From: Streptomyces sp. WM6386
Lineage (GTDB): Bacteria; Actinomycetota; Actinomycetes; Streptomycetales; Streptomycetaceae
Length of the DNA stretch: 64,000 bases
NCBI RefSeq assembly: GCF_000972385.1
Contig: NZ_JXTE01000013.1
Span: 79,906-143,905, forward strand
Direction of reading: 5' to 3'
Shown here piece after piece: positions 1-8,451 of the stretch. The position numbers were made by a program, and so were the translations under genes. Below the pieces are notes generated by a model, which was not told the DNA's origin, searched no databases, and worked only from the letters and a program-made list of their open reading frames with translations. The stretch's first letter is position 1. Each line of letters begins with the position of its first letter.

Positions 1-8
1 CACGCACT

Positions 9-34
9 CCCCCACTGCCTGAAGGGCGTGGGGG
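9..34. repeat. GC-rich inverted repeat at the window edge
   Basis: The arm CCCCCAC (9-15) pairs with GTGGGGG (28-34), and GCC (17-19) can pair with GGC (25-27) inside it. It could be a terminator for a gene left of the window or a dispersed intergenic repeat. Only one copy was noticed here. Confidence 0.5.
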
Positions 35-49
35 GACCCCCAGACGCAC

Positions 50-92
50 GGGGTGGAGGGCCAGGTGGCTCCGCCACATGACCCTCCACCCC
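50..92. terminator. Strong composite hairpin, likely bidirectional terminator
   Basis: GGGGTGGAGGG (50-60) is the exact complement of CCCTCCACCCC (82-92). A second stem, GTGGC (65-69) with GCCAC (73-77), sits inside. No U-tract is needed in high-GC actinobacteria. It lies 62 bp beyond the stop of the minus-strand gene ending at 154, so it probably ends that transcript and perhaps one entering from the left. Confidence 0.65.
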
Positions 93-153
93 GCACGACG
101 ATCGCACGCACCGGACGCCGCTCCTCGGCCCACGCTGATCCGTCAGAAGGGCC

Positions 154-360
154 CTAGGGCAGCAGCTTCTCCATGGCGGCCGGCCCCTCGGCCGCCAGCT
201 TGCGCCTGGCCCACTCCAGGTTGCGTGGGGTGAGGTCCCTGCCTGCGGCAAGCACCAGGTCCTCGGGCGACACCTCGGTGCCGGTACGGGTGTGGAGCAG
301 GGCGTCCGGGGTGGCGCGGTCCTCGGACGGCCCGGACGCGTCGGGCTGTGACGTCGGCAT
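154..360 (-). CDS. Small conserved hypothetical protein (68 aa)
   Basis: A 68-residue acidic, soluble protein of unknown function. Two in-frame ATGs lie upstream (384 and 402). The ATG at 360 is preferred because GAGGAGC lies just ahead of it on the minus strand and the sequence MPTSQPD follows. The C-terminal half (LTPRNLEWARRKLAAEG, near residues 45-61) looks helical. No membrane segment or signal peptide is visible. It diverges from the MMPL transporter. I do not recognise the family and assign no function. Confidence 0.6.
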   Translation of the reverse strand: MPTSQPDASGPSEDRATPDALLHTRTGTEVSPEDLVLAAGRDLTPRNLEWARRKLAAEGPAAMEKLLP

Positions 361-501
361 GATCTCTGCTCCTCGGGTCGTCATCGGGTCCGATATCACC
401 ATTCACCCGGGGAGCGCCGCGTGCATCCGGAGCGACCTCACCCGGGGTGCCGAGGAGATCGCGCGGGCGTGTAATGGGGGTAGCGAACAAAGGTCCAGGA
501 C

Positions 502-2733
502 ATGTCACCCACCCGAGGTAACGCAGGGGACGAGGGGACCGCCGCCATCGGGGCACTGCGACGGCTGGGCCAGTGGTGCGCCCGGCACTTCGTGATCGTC
601 ATCGTGGCCTGGCTGGTCGCCCTGATCGCTCTGCAGGCCCTGAACCGGTCCGTCGGCGGGGAGTACGAGGACAACTTCTCCCTGCCCGACGTGCAGTCCC
701 AACAGGGCCTGGACGTCCTGAAGAAGCACGACCCGGCGGCGGGCGGCTACAGCAGCCAGATCGTCGTGCACGACGGCGGCAAGGCTCTCACCTCGCTGGA
801 CTCGCAGATGTCGACGACGGTCGGCGACCTGCAGAAGCTCCCGCACGTCCTGGCCGTCCAGAACCCGCTGACCGCCACCGCCTCGGCCGTCGGACCGCTG
901 TCCTCCGACGCGAAGACGGCGTACATCACCGTCCGCTTCGACGTACAGCCCTCCACCCTGGGCGACGACTACCTGCACGGGGTGGACACGTCGGTGCAGC
1001 CGCTGCGGTCGGCCGGCGCCGACGTCGAGTACGGCGGACCGCTCGGCGAGCTGGCGCGGCCCGCCGCCGACGACCGGGTGAGCGAGTTGATCGGTTTCGC
1101 GGTGGCGATCGTCGTCCTGCTCGTCGGCTTCGGCAGTGTGATCGCCGCGGGTCTGCCGCTGCTGACCGCGTTGATCAGTGTGATCGGCGGGCTCGCCTGC
1201 CTCGGACTGCTCGCCGCCGCGTTCACCTTCGCGACCGTCTCGCCGACCCTGGCCACGATGATCGGACTGGGCGTCGGCATCGACTACGCACTGTTCCTGA
1301 TCACCCGTCATCGCCAGCTCCTGATGAACGGTGCCGACCCGGTCGCCGCGGCGGGCCGGGCCACCGCGACCAGCGGCCGGGCCGTGCTCGTCTCCGGCTG
1401 TACGGTCATCGTCGCGCTCGCGGGCCTGTCCGCGTCCGGTGTGGCGTTCATCGGCAAACTCGGTCTCGCCGCCGCCGTGACGGTCGTCTCCGCCGTGCTC
1501 GGCGCGCTCACCCTGGTCCCGGCCCTGCTCGGGCTGATCGGTACCCGAATCGACCGCTACCGGGTGCGCCGCCCCGTCGCCGAGACCGACGCCGAGGAGG
1601 GCGCCGAGCCGCACGGCACCTGGCACCGTTACGCGCTCCGCGTGGAGCACCACCCGCTGCGCTATCTGGCCGCGGGCGTGGCAGCCGTCGCCGTCCTCGC
1701 CGTCCCGGTGTTCTCCATCCAGCTCGGCCACATCGGCGACGGCGCCGACCCCACCTCCTTCACCGACCGGCGCGCCTACGACCTGATGACCGACGCGTTC
1801 GGCCCCGGCTCCAACGGCCCGCTCACCGTCGTCATCGACCAGACCTCCGTGCCGGACTCCAGTCGCTCCGCCCTCACCTCACAGGCCCAGAAGACCCTCG
1901 ACGGCGTCTCCGGCGCGACCGCCGCCACTCCGCTGACGCCCACCAAGGACGGCGACGTCCTGATCAGCACGGTCTACTCCAAGACGTCTCCGCAGAGCGC
2001 CGCCACCACGGACCTGACCAACCGCCTGATCGACGACACCCTGCCCGCCGCGGTATCCGGCACCGATGCCCAGGGCTACGTCACCGGCACGACCGCGGCC
2101 CAGGTCGACTTCCGCGACATCGTCTCCAGCCGGCTGCCCCTCATCATCGGCGTCGTGGTCGCGCTGGCCTTCCTGATCATCCTCGCGGTCTTCCGCGGTC
2201 TGCTCGTCGCGATCAAGGCGGCCGTCCTCAACGTCCTGTCGATCGCCGCTTCCTACGGTGTCGTCGTCGCCGTCTTCCAGTGGGGCTGGGGCGGTCCGGC
2301 GCTGGGAGTCTCCGGCAAGGTGCCCATCGAGAGCTATGTCCCGATGATGATGTTCGCGATCATCTTCGGGCTGAGCATGGACTACGAGATCTTCCTGCTC
2401 TCCCGGGTGCACGAGGCCTGGCTGCGCACCGGGGACGCCAAGGCGTCGGTCGCCCATGCGCTGGAGATCACCGCGAGGGTCATCACCTGCGCGGCACTGA
2501 TCATGGTGAGCGTCTTCGCGGCGTTCATCGTCAGCGACAACATCGTGGTCAAGATGCTCGGCCTGGGGCTCGCCGTGAGCGTGCTGATCGACGCGACCGT
2601 CGTCCGGCTGCTCATGGTGCCGGCGGTCATGACGCTGCTGGGCCGGCACGCCTGGTGGACGCCGCGGTGGCTGGACCGGATCCTGCCGCACATCGACGCC
2701 GAAGGGGAGCACGAACAGGTCAGACAGGGCTGA
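502..2733 (+). CDS. MMPL/RND-superfamily membrane transporter
   Basis: A 743-residue integral membrane protein of the MMPL family, whose members export lipids or small molecules using the proton gradient. The first membrane segment is at about 30-48, followed by an extracytoplasmic domain of roughly 140 residues. The first helical bundle carries [18 protein letters not shown] second external domain and second bundle follow, carrying the matching [16 protein letters not shown] loop. The duplicated layout and length are normal for actinobacterial MMPL proteins. The last 14 bp overlap the 3' end of the convergent phosphatase gene. The substrate cannot be told from sequence, and no polyketide or lipid synthase adjoins it. 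Confidence 0.9.
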   Translation: MSPTRGNAGDEGTAAIGALRRLGQWCARHFVIVIVAWLVALIALQALNRSVGGEYEDNFSLPDVQSQQGLDVLKKHDPAAGGYSSQIVVHDGGKALTSLDSQMSTTVGDLQKLPHVLAVQNPLTATASAVGPLSSDAKTAYITVRFDVQPSTLGDDYLHGVDTSVQPLRSAGADVEYGGPLGELARPAADDRVSELIGFAVAIVVLLVGFGSVIAAGLPLLTALISVIGGLACLGLLAAAFTFATVSPTLATMIGLGVGIDYALFLITRHRQLLMNGADPVAAAGRATATSGRAVLVSGCTVIVALAGLSASGVAFIGKLGLAAAVTVVSAVLGALTLVPALLGLIGTRIDRYRVRRPVAETDAEEGAEPHGTWHRYALRVEHHPLRYLAAGVAAVAVLAVPVFSIQLGHIGDGADPTSFTDRRAYDLMTDAFGPGSNGPLTVVIDQTSVPDSSRSALTSQAQKTLDGVSGATAATPLTPTKDGDVLISTVYSKTSPQSAATTDLTNRLIDDTLPAAVSGTDAQGYVTGTTAAQVDFRDIVSSRLPLIIGVVVALAFLIILAVFRGLLVAIKAAVLNVLSIAASYGVVVAVFQWGWGGPALGVSGKVPIESYVPMMMFAIIFGLSMDYEIFLLSRVHEAWLRTGDAKASVAHALEITARVITCAALIMVSVFAAFIVSDNIVVKMLGLGLAVSVLIDATVVRLLMVPAVMTLLGRHAWWTPRWLDRILPHIDAEGEHEQVRQG

Positions 2734-3811
2734 GGACGAGCATCGTCACATCGTCCTGGACGGTCCTCCCGCAGTACCCCGTCAGGTCGCGCCACACATG
2801 CCGCACCATGACCGCGGGATCGTCTTCGGCGAACGCGGGGAGCCGGTCGAGCAGCGGATAGAAGGCACCGTCGGTGCCCCTGGCCTCGGAGACACCGTCG
2901 GACGCGAGAAAGAGCCGGTCACCCGCGCGCAACGGCACCGTGACCCCCACCGCCGGGCCGGCCCCGGACAGCCCCAGCCCCAGCGGCACACCCGCCGTCA
3001 CCTCCAGCTCCGCCACCCGCCCGTCGCGCAGCAGCAGCGGCGCCGGATGCCCGCACACCACGATCCGCACGGCCCGCGCGTCGGCGGAGAACTCCAGCAC
3101 CACCGCCGTGGCGAACAGCTCGGCGTGCGACACGTCCGCGGAGTCCACCACCAGCCTGCGGTCGAGCCGCGCCGCCACCGATTCCGGGTCCGGCTCGTCC
3201 AGCACCGCCTCCCGGAACGCGCCCAGCAGCGAGGCGACCGTCGCGACGGCCGACAGCCCGTGCCCCTGCACATCGCCCATCACCGCCCGCACACCGTGCG
3301 GGCCTCGCCGTACATCGAAGAAGTCACCGCCGACGAGCGTGCCGCGCTGCGCCGCCCGGTACAGCCCCGCACACCCCACCGGCCCCACACGCTCCGGCAG
3401 CGGCGGCACCACGGCCCGCTGGGCGGCCTCGGCGACCGCCCGTTCGGTGACCAGCTGGGCGTCCCGCCGGCTCCGTACGTAGGACACCAGCACGCTGAGC
3501 GCGGCGACGAAGGAGACGGTCAGCAGATCGGTGGTGCCGGGGTCGTTGAGCCGGAACGCCGGGACGACCAGCAGGCTCACGACGAGGGCGCCGAGCAGCG
3601 CGGTGCCCGCAGGGCCGTAGGACAGCACGGCCAACGGGGGGATGGCTCCCAGCAGGAAGCCGATGTCGAGGGGGCCGGGGCTGGCCAGGGTCGCCGCGCA
3701 CACCCCCGCGAGCAGGGCGGGCGGCAGCACTCGTACCCAGCCGGGCGGCGGTGCGCCGTGCAACCAGCCGCGCCGGTCCCGGTGGTCCCGTGTGACCTGC
3801 GCCTTTCCCAC
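2720..3811 (-). CDS. Membrane-anchored PP2C-type (SpoIIE) serine phosphatase
   Basis: 363 residues with a GTG start. Four hydrophobic segments lie between about 30 and 111. A PP2C-SIG (SpoIIE) domain then fills residues 145-363. Metal-binding motifs are GGDFFDV (161-167), GDVQGHG (179-185) and the terminal DDVTMLVL. Relatives dephosphorylate anti-anti-sigma factors in partner-switching or stress pathways. There is no HATPase domain or PAS/GAF sensor, so input would come through the membrane part. It is the first of four such phosphatases in the window. No anti-sigma or STAS gene is adjacent, so the target is unknown. Confidence 0.88.
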   Translation of the reverse strand: MGKAQVTRDHRDRRGWLHGAPPPGWVRVLPPALLAGVCAATLASPGPLDIGFLLGAIPPLAVLSYGPAGTALLGALVVSLLVVPAFRLNDPGTTDLLTVSFVAALSVLVSYVRSRRDAQLVTERAVAEAAQRAVVPPLPERVGPVGCAGLYRAAQRGTLVGGDFFDVRRGPHGVRAVMGDVQGHGLSAVATVASLLGAFREAVLDEPDPESVAARLDRRLVVDSADVSHAELFATAVVLEFSADARAVRIVVCGHPAPLLLRDGRVAELEVTAGVPLGLGLSGAGPAVGVTVPLRAGDRLFLASDGVSEARGTDGAFYPLLDRLPAFAEDDPAVMVRHVWRDLTGYCGRTVQDDVTMLVLSPV

Positions 3812-3932
3812 GCCTCTACGGTCCTCCGACCCGGTGCGCCGCGCACGCCGGGAAATTCGCTGGACGCCCGCCCGCAGCAGCTTCTAGCGTGAGCGCGTCA
3901 CGCCCCGACACCGACGGAAGGAGGCGAGTGCC

Positions 3933-3989
3933 GTGCAGTACACCGACATCCCGCGCTCCCTTCCCGTCGCCCCCGGCGTGCGTCTCTGA
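3933..3989 (+). CDS. Possible 18-residue leader ORF (low confidence)
   Basis: A GTG at 3933 is preceded by the very strong Shine-Dalgarno GGAAGGAGG (3916-3924). It opens an ORF of 18 codons, MQYTDIPRSLPVAPGVRL, ending in TGA 45 bp before the GNAT start. The ribosome site is much better than that of most genes nearby, which is why it is listed. There is no run of a single amino acid that would suggest classical attenuation. It could equally be the decayed start of a longer gene or chance. Confidence 0.3.
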   Translation: MQYTDIPRSLPVAPGVRL

Positions 3990-4033
3990 GCTTCCCGGGA
4001 GCGCTCCACGCAGCACGCATCCCGGAGGAATCC

Positions 4034-4933
4034 ATGACCGGAACGGTCATCCGCCAGCTCGACGACAGCACCGCCCATGAGTTCGACTCCCTGCCCGACC
4101 CGCTCGGGGTGCGCGCCGCGCACCCGCTGACCCGGCACCGCCCCGACTGGCAGCGCGTGGCGCTGCGCGACGGCCGGATCGTCGCCAGGGCCGCCTGGTG
4201 GGGCGGCCCCGACGACACCGAACCGCTCTGCGTCGACCGGCTCGACATGGCCGAGGGTGAGACCGAGGCGGCCGCGGAACTCCTGCGTTCGGCGCCCTGG
4301 CAGGTCGACATCGACTTCAGCCTGCCGCCCGGCTGGCGCGAGGACCCGGATCTGCGCACCGCCGTCGAGGCCCGCTTCACCGCCGCAAGGGCGGCCGGAT
4401 ACGAGCTTCTGGTGGAACGCTTCACCTACCGCTGGACCCCCGGATGCGGGCTGTCCGAACGGCCCGGACGTCTGGTCTTCGGCGCCGAACCCGACGACGC
4501 CGTCTTCTTCGACGCGCTGCGCCGCATCCACTCCGCCACCCTGGACGCCCACGCGCTGAAGGCCGTCGAGGAGGGCGGCGTAGACAAGGCGGCCCAGGAG
4601 GAACTCGACTTCTTCCGCTGGTGCCCCTCGCCGCGCGAGTAGTGGCAGGTCGCGCACACGCCTGAAGGAGAGCTGGCGGGGATCCACATCCCGGCCCGCA
4701 ACCACCAGGCCCCGATCGTCGGCTTCATCGGCGTCGTACCCGAACAGCGCGGACACGGCTACGCCTACGACCTTCTGACCGAGTGCACCCACCACCTCGT
4801 CGCGCAGGGCGCCGAGTTCATCGTCGCCGCGACGGACCAGGGCAACGCCCCGATGGCCGCGCACTTCGCCAAGGCCGGCTATCCGGTCACACGCGAACGC
4901 GTCAACTTCCATCGGCCGGCGGACGCACGGTAG
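4034..4933 (+). pseudogene. GNAT acetyltransferase interrupted by one in-frame amber codon
   Basis: Reading from ATG 4034, the frame is open for 202 codons and meets TAG at 4640-4642. It then continues open in the same frame for 96 more codons to TAG at 4931-4933. The part after the stop holds the acetyl-CoA-binding core of a GNAT domain (VVPEQRGHGYAYDLL, then NAPMAAHFAKAGYPV). The part before it is the family's N-terminal region. The flanks read PSPRE-stop-WQVAHTPEGELAG. A TGG-to-TAG change (Trp to amber) is the simplest explanation. The truncated 202-aa product would lack the cofactor site. A sequencing error or suppression cannot be excluded. Confidence 0.8.
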
Positions 4934-5143
4934 CCAATTCGCCGCTGCGGGGCCGTTTCACGGCCGGTCCGGCCTTCGACACCCTGCGGAAGCTGTTCGC
5001 CCGTGACGGAGCGGGTCTACGACGAGGTCCGGCGACGCGTGTCCCTGACCTCGCCGGAAGGCCAGGTCGGAGCGACAAACCCTTCGACGAACAGGTGCCC
5101 TCCCTGCGATCTTGGGTGGCCGAGACGCATGGAGGAGACCCGT

Positions 5144-6112
5144 ATGCAGAGCGCCGCGGACTTGATCGCAGACACCTACGCACTCGGTGCCGGGCCCTGG
5201 ACGATGACGCCCGTCACCCGCGGCGCCCTGGGGCAGATCTGGAAGCTGACCGGGAACGGCGCCTCGTGGGCGGTGAAGGAACTGATCTTCGGCGGCAGCG
5301 AGGAGCAGTTCCGGCACGAGATCGCCCTGCGTGCCGCCACAGAGCATCTGGGGATCTCCGCACCACGGCTCCTGCCCAACCGCGACGGCCTGCACGTCTC
5401 GCAGCTCGACGGGTCCGCCGTGAAGCTCTACGACTGGGTCACCGGAACCCAGGCGGACCCCACCGACCCGGACATCCTGAGCTGGTGCGGCCGGACCCTG
5501 GGCCTCCTCCACCGGGCGGGCGGGGGCGCGACCGGAACCCCGCACCTCTGGTACGAGGAGTGCCCCCAGGACACCGACTGGGCTGTGCTCCACCAGCAGG
5601 TCCGCAGGGCCGGGATGCCGTGGGCCGACGAGCTCGGCCGGTTCATCGACACCACGGCACCCGGACTCGCGCGGTACGTCACCCCGTCCGGCCCCGGTGA
5701 CCTGGTGGTGTCGCATCTCGACATGCAGCCGCAGAACGTCCTGGTCGGCCCGGCCGGCCCGACCCTCCTGGACTGGGACAACGCCGGACCCATCGCGGCC
5801 GAACGCGAACTCGCCCGTGTCCTGTACGTCTGGGCGGGCGGCAACGACTTCACCGCCGGATCCGCGCGTCGGCTCGTGCGGGCGTACGTGGACGCCGGCG
5901 GCCGTGCGACGGTCAAGAGCCCGGACTCGTTCTCGATGCTGTTCGCGACGGATCTGAACTTCGTCAAGGTGCAGGCCGAGGGCGCGATCGACCCGAACGC
6001 GACCACCGCACAACGCGAGTTCGCGAGCAGGAAGGTCGTCGACACGCTGGCGAGCCTGCCGGATCCGGCCGCCGTCGCCCGGCTGACGGAGGCGGTCGAG
6101 AGCCAGTGGTGA
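5144..6112 (+). CDS. APH-family phosphotransferase
   Basis: A 322-residue protein of the aminoglycoside/choline phosphotransferase fold. The Brenner-type catalytic motif is HLDMQPQNVL (H, D and N present), followed by the metal-binding LLDWDNAG. The N-lobe contains WAVKEL with the ATP-binding lysine. ATG 5144 is chosen because GGAGGA (5131-5136) precedes it. The longer frame from 5003 adds a poorly structured stretch with no good ribosome site. The family phosphorylates aminoglycosides, choline, amino sugars or other small molecules, and the substrate cannot be named here. It is separated from the minus-strand oxidoreductase by 6 bp. Confidence 0.82.
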   Translation: MQSAADLIADTYALGAGPWTMTPVTRGALGQIWKLTGNGASWAVKELIFGGSEEQFRHEIALRAATEHLGISAPRLLPNRDGLHVSQLDGSAVKLYDWVTGTQADPTDPDILSWCGRTLGLLHRAGGGATGTPHLWYEECPQDTDWAVLHQQVRRAGMPWADELGRFIDTTAPGLARYVTPSGPGDLVVSHLDMQPQNVLVGPAGPTLLDWDNAGPIAAERELARVLYVWAGGNDFTAGSARRLVRAYVDAGGRATVKSPDSFSMLFATDLNFVKVQAEGAIDPNATTAQREFASRKVVDTLASLPDPAAVARLTEAVESQW

Positions 6113-6118
6113 GCGGCG

Positions 6119-6997
6119 TCAGCCGCCCAGCAGAGCCTCCGCCGTCGCCAGGATCTCCGTGACCCGCAGCCCGAACGCGGCGTCGCACGGATGGGGACGG
6201 CCGCTGCGAGCGGCGGCGAGCAGCGCGTCCGCGGCCCGTTCGAGCGCGGGAACCGCACCGTCCGGGCTGCGTGGGAGAAGCGTCACCCCGCCCTCGCCGC
6301 GCAGTTCGACCGCCGCACCCGCCGCCGCCGGCGGTGCCGTCAGGCTCAGCGTCAGCGTGCTGGAGGCGCCACCGGTGTGGTGGAGGACCAGGTGCACGGT
6401 GTCCGCGGGACCGTGCACGGCGGCGGCCACCTGCCGTACGTCGCCCAGGACCGGCAGCAGCACCGACAGGGCGTGCGGTCCCACGTCCCACAGCGCGCCC
6501 TTCTCCCGCCGCCACGGCGAGGCCCCGAACGGACTGTCCGTGGTGAAGACCGCGCCGAGCCACTCGGCCCGCGCGGTGAACCAGCCCTCGACGGCGGCCT
6601 GTTCGGTGATCCACGCCTCGGTCACGCTCTGGAAACGGGTCGTGAAGAAGACGACCGAGGCGACTCCCGCCTCCTGGACCGCCGCCACCACGGCCCGGCC
6701 CTCCTCGGCCGTCGGCGCGAGCGGCTTGTCCAGCAGCAGATGGCAGCCCGCCCGCGCCGCCCGCACCGCCAGACCGGCCTGGACCGCGGGCGGCAGCGCC
6801 ACCGCGACGGCGTCCACGTCGGCGAACAGCGCGTCGACGTCGTCGTAGGCCCGGGTGCCGAAGCGGCCCGCCAACTCCTTGGCGGCCTCCGAACGACGGC
6901 CCCACACCCCGACGAAATCCAGCTCGCGGTGTTGGCTCAGGGCGGGCGCGTGCGCCCCCTCGGCCCATGAGCCCGTGCCGAGCAGTCCGATGCGCAT
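6119..6997 (-). CDS. Gfo/Idh/MocA-family NAD(P)-dependent oxidoreductase
   Basis: A 292-residue protein with the N-terminal Rossmann signature MRIGLLGTGSWAEGAHAPAL and the family motif LLDKPLAPT carrying the active-site lysine near residue 90. The C-terminal half forms the alpha/beta substrate domain (WDVGPHALSVLLPVLG). ATG 6997 starts directly at the nucleotide-binding strand and has GGAAAGG upstream; the open frame beyond it lacks family similarity. Members oxidise or reduce sugars, inositols or related polyols. It diverges from the TetR gene at 7215, but a regulatory link is only inferred. Confidence 0.85.
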   Translation of the reverse strand: MRIGLLGTGSWAEGAHAPALSQHRELDFVGVWGRRSEAAKELAGRFGTRAYDDVDALFADVDAVAVALPPAVQAGLAVRAARAGCHLLLDKPLAPTAEEGRAVVAAVQEAGVASVVFFTTRFQSVTEAWITEQAAVEGWFTARAEWLGAVFTTDSPFGASPWRREKGALWDVGPHALSVLLPVLGDVRQVAAAVHGPADTVHLVLHHTGGASSTLTLSLTAPPAAAGAAVELRGEGGVTLLPRSPDGAVPALERAADALLAAARSGRPHPCDAAFGLRVTEILATAEALLGG

Positions 6998-7214
6998 GCC
7001 CCCGCCTTTCCACACCCCGAAGGTCCAGCCCGAGAGTGCCACACGGACCTGAGGGGCGCGCAACCGGAATGCGGGGAAAGATCGATGACATGCCCAGTCC
7101 TGGCGCCGCAGCGTCCGGACAGGTCGCAGACAGCCCGGTTGCGAGCGGTGGCGTGGTCGGGGTCCGCCCGATGCATGATGGGGGCGTGGGTGCGGATACA
7201 GGACGGGGCAGCCG

Positions 7215-7859
7215 GTGACGGGCAGAGCGGCGGGAGTCCGAGCGGGACGCCCGCGAGCGACCTCGCGGGCCGTGCTGGAGCGCCTCGGTTTCGAGTTGTT
7301 CGACCGGCAGGGCTTCGACGCCACGACGGTCGACGACATCGCGGCCGCCGCCGGCATCGGGCGCCGCACCTACTTCCGCTACTTCGCGTCCAAGAACGAC
7401 CTCGTGTGGGGCGACTTCGAGGAGCAACTGGTCAGGCTGGAGGAGCTGTTGGCGGCCACCGATCCGGCCGCCCCGATGATGGACGCGCTGCGCGACGCCG
7501 TCGTCGAGTTCAACCGGTTCGACCCGGCGGTGGTGCCCTGGCACCGGCAGCGCATGGCCCTCATCCTGCGGGTGCCCGCGCTCCAGGCCGACTCGGCGGT
7601 GCGCTACACCTCGTGGCGGGCGCTGGTCACGGAGTTCGCCGCCCGTCGTACCGGACTGGCGCCCTCGGACCTGCTGCCCCGGCTGATCGGGCACGCGGCG
7701 CTGGCCGCATGCGTGACCGCGTACGAGCACTGGCTGACGGAGGAGACGGCGAGTCTGAGCGACCTCCTGGACCAGGCCGTGCGACAGCTCGCCGCCGGCT
7801 TCGACGAGCCCGCCCTCGCCGTGCTCCGGGGCACCGGGCAGGGAGAGCGCCTGCGGTGA
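7215..7859 (+). CDS. TetR-family regulator resembling mycofactocin regulator MftR
   Basis: 214 residues, GTG start. The N-terminal helix-turn-helix (about 14-60) reads FDATTVDDIAAAAGIGRR and continues TYFRYFASKNDLVWGDF, very close to what I know of the MftR family, which binds acyl-CoA and controls mycofactocin clusters. The ligand domain continues in the same style (AVVEFNRFDPAVVPWHRQRM). No mycofactocin gene (mftA-F) lies in the window. It may be an orphan member, regulate distant genes, or be a TetR paralogue with a different job. The family name rests on remembered similarity, not a search. Confidence 0.8.
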   Translation: MTGRAAGVRAGRPRATSRAVLERLGFELFDRQGFDATTVDDIAAAAGIGRRTYFRYFASKNDLVWGDFEEQLVRLEELLAATDPAAPMMDALRDAVVEFNRFDPAVVPWHRQRMALILRVPALQADSAVRYTSWRALVTEFAARRTGLAPSDLLPRLIGHAALAACVTAYEHWLTEETASLSDLLDQAVRQLAAGFDEPALAVLRGTGQGERLR

Positions 7860-8004
7860 TTCAGTCCTCGCGCTGCTGAATACGTTCGCGTTCTTCTATT
7901 GGACCTGCGGGCCGAGGCGGGTTCAGGCTGGTGTGCGACCGGTGCGGTGCAACCGCTTGCCGGCGCCCAGCGTCCCGCGACAGCCCGGAAGAGGTCACGA
8001 GCCC

Positions 8005-8390
8005 ATGCACACGCGACGCATCGGTGATGCCGAGGTCAGTGCGATCGGTCTGGGCGGGATGCCCATGTCGATCGAGGGGCGGCCGGACGAGGCCCGTTCG
8101 CTCGCCACGCTGCACGCCGCCCATCGCGTTCCTGCCCTGGAGCCCCCTCGGCGGCATCTCCCGGGCCCGTGAACTGGGCTCCGCCTACGCGCCGTTCGCC
8201 CGAATCGCCGAGGAGCACGGGGTGAGCCCGCAGCGTGTGTGCCTGGCCTGGATGCTCGCCAAGTCGCCGGACGTCGTACCGATCCAGGGCGCCAGCCGCC
8301 CGGAGACGATCCTCGACTCCCTCGACGCGGCCGACCTGGTCCTGACGGCGGACGAGATCGCCGTGCTGGATGCGGTGTGGTCCGGCACAC
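8005..8390 (+). pseudogene. Aldo/keto reductase remnant, internally deleted and frameshifted
   Basis: ATG 8005 opens a typical aldo/keto reductase N-terminus (MHTRRIGDAEVSAIGLGGMP) of about 39 codons. Near 8118-8124 the coding sense jumps to another frame carrying the family's C-terminal part: IAFLPWSPLGG, then GVSPQRVCLAWMLAKSP and VVPIQGASRPETI. The missing middle is about 190 codons and includes the catalytic Asp/Tyr/Lys/His region, so no active enzyme is possible. Sense fades after about 8390, shortly before the ABC transporter. This looks like an old deletion, possibly the same event that removed whatever preceded the transporter. Confidence 0.8.
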
Positions 8391-8423
8391 CCGGGGGACA
8401 AAGCGCTGCTGAAAGCCCCATGA

Positions 8424-8437
8424 TCCGAACGTTCGGA
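8424..8437. promoter_or_regulatory. 14-bp perfect palindrome, LacI/GalR-type operator candidate
   Basis: TCCGAACGTTCGGA is perfectly self-complementary with a central CG, the architecture typical of LacI/GalR operators. It abuts the ribosome site of the ABC transporter (GGAAGG, 8435-8440). Binding there would block expression. No LacI gene is present in the window. Confidence 0.45.
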
Positions 8438-8451
8438 AGGAACCGCCACCA

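Noticed and set aside
505..3892. Long antisense frames opposite the MMPL transporter and the first phosphatase
   Set aside because: Same GC-driven artefact; the called strands carry membrane helices and catalytic motifs.
3995..4009. GGGAGCGCTCC just before the broken GNAT gene, similar to a CebR box
   Set aside because: Only the 11-base core matches; the outer bases differ (11 of 14), unlike the exact box at 22663.
7215..8390. A mycofactocin biosynthesis locus near the MftR-like gene
   Set aside because: No mftA-F gene is present on either side; only the regulator resembles the system.
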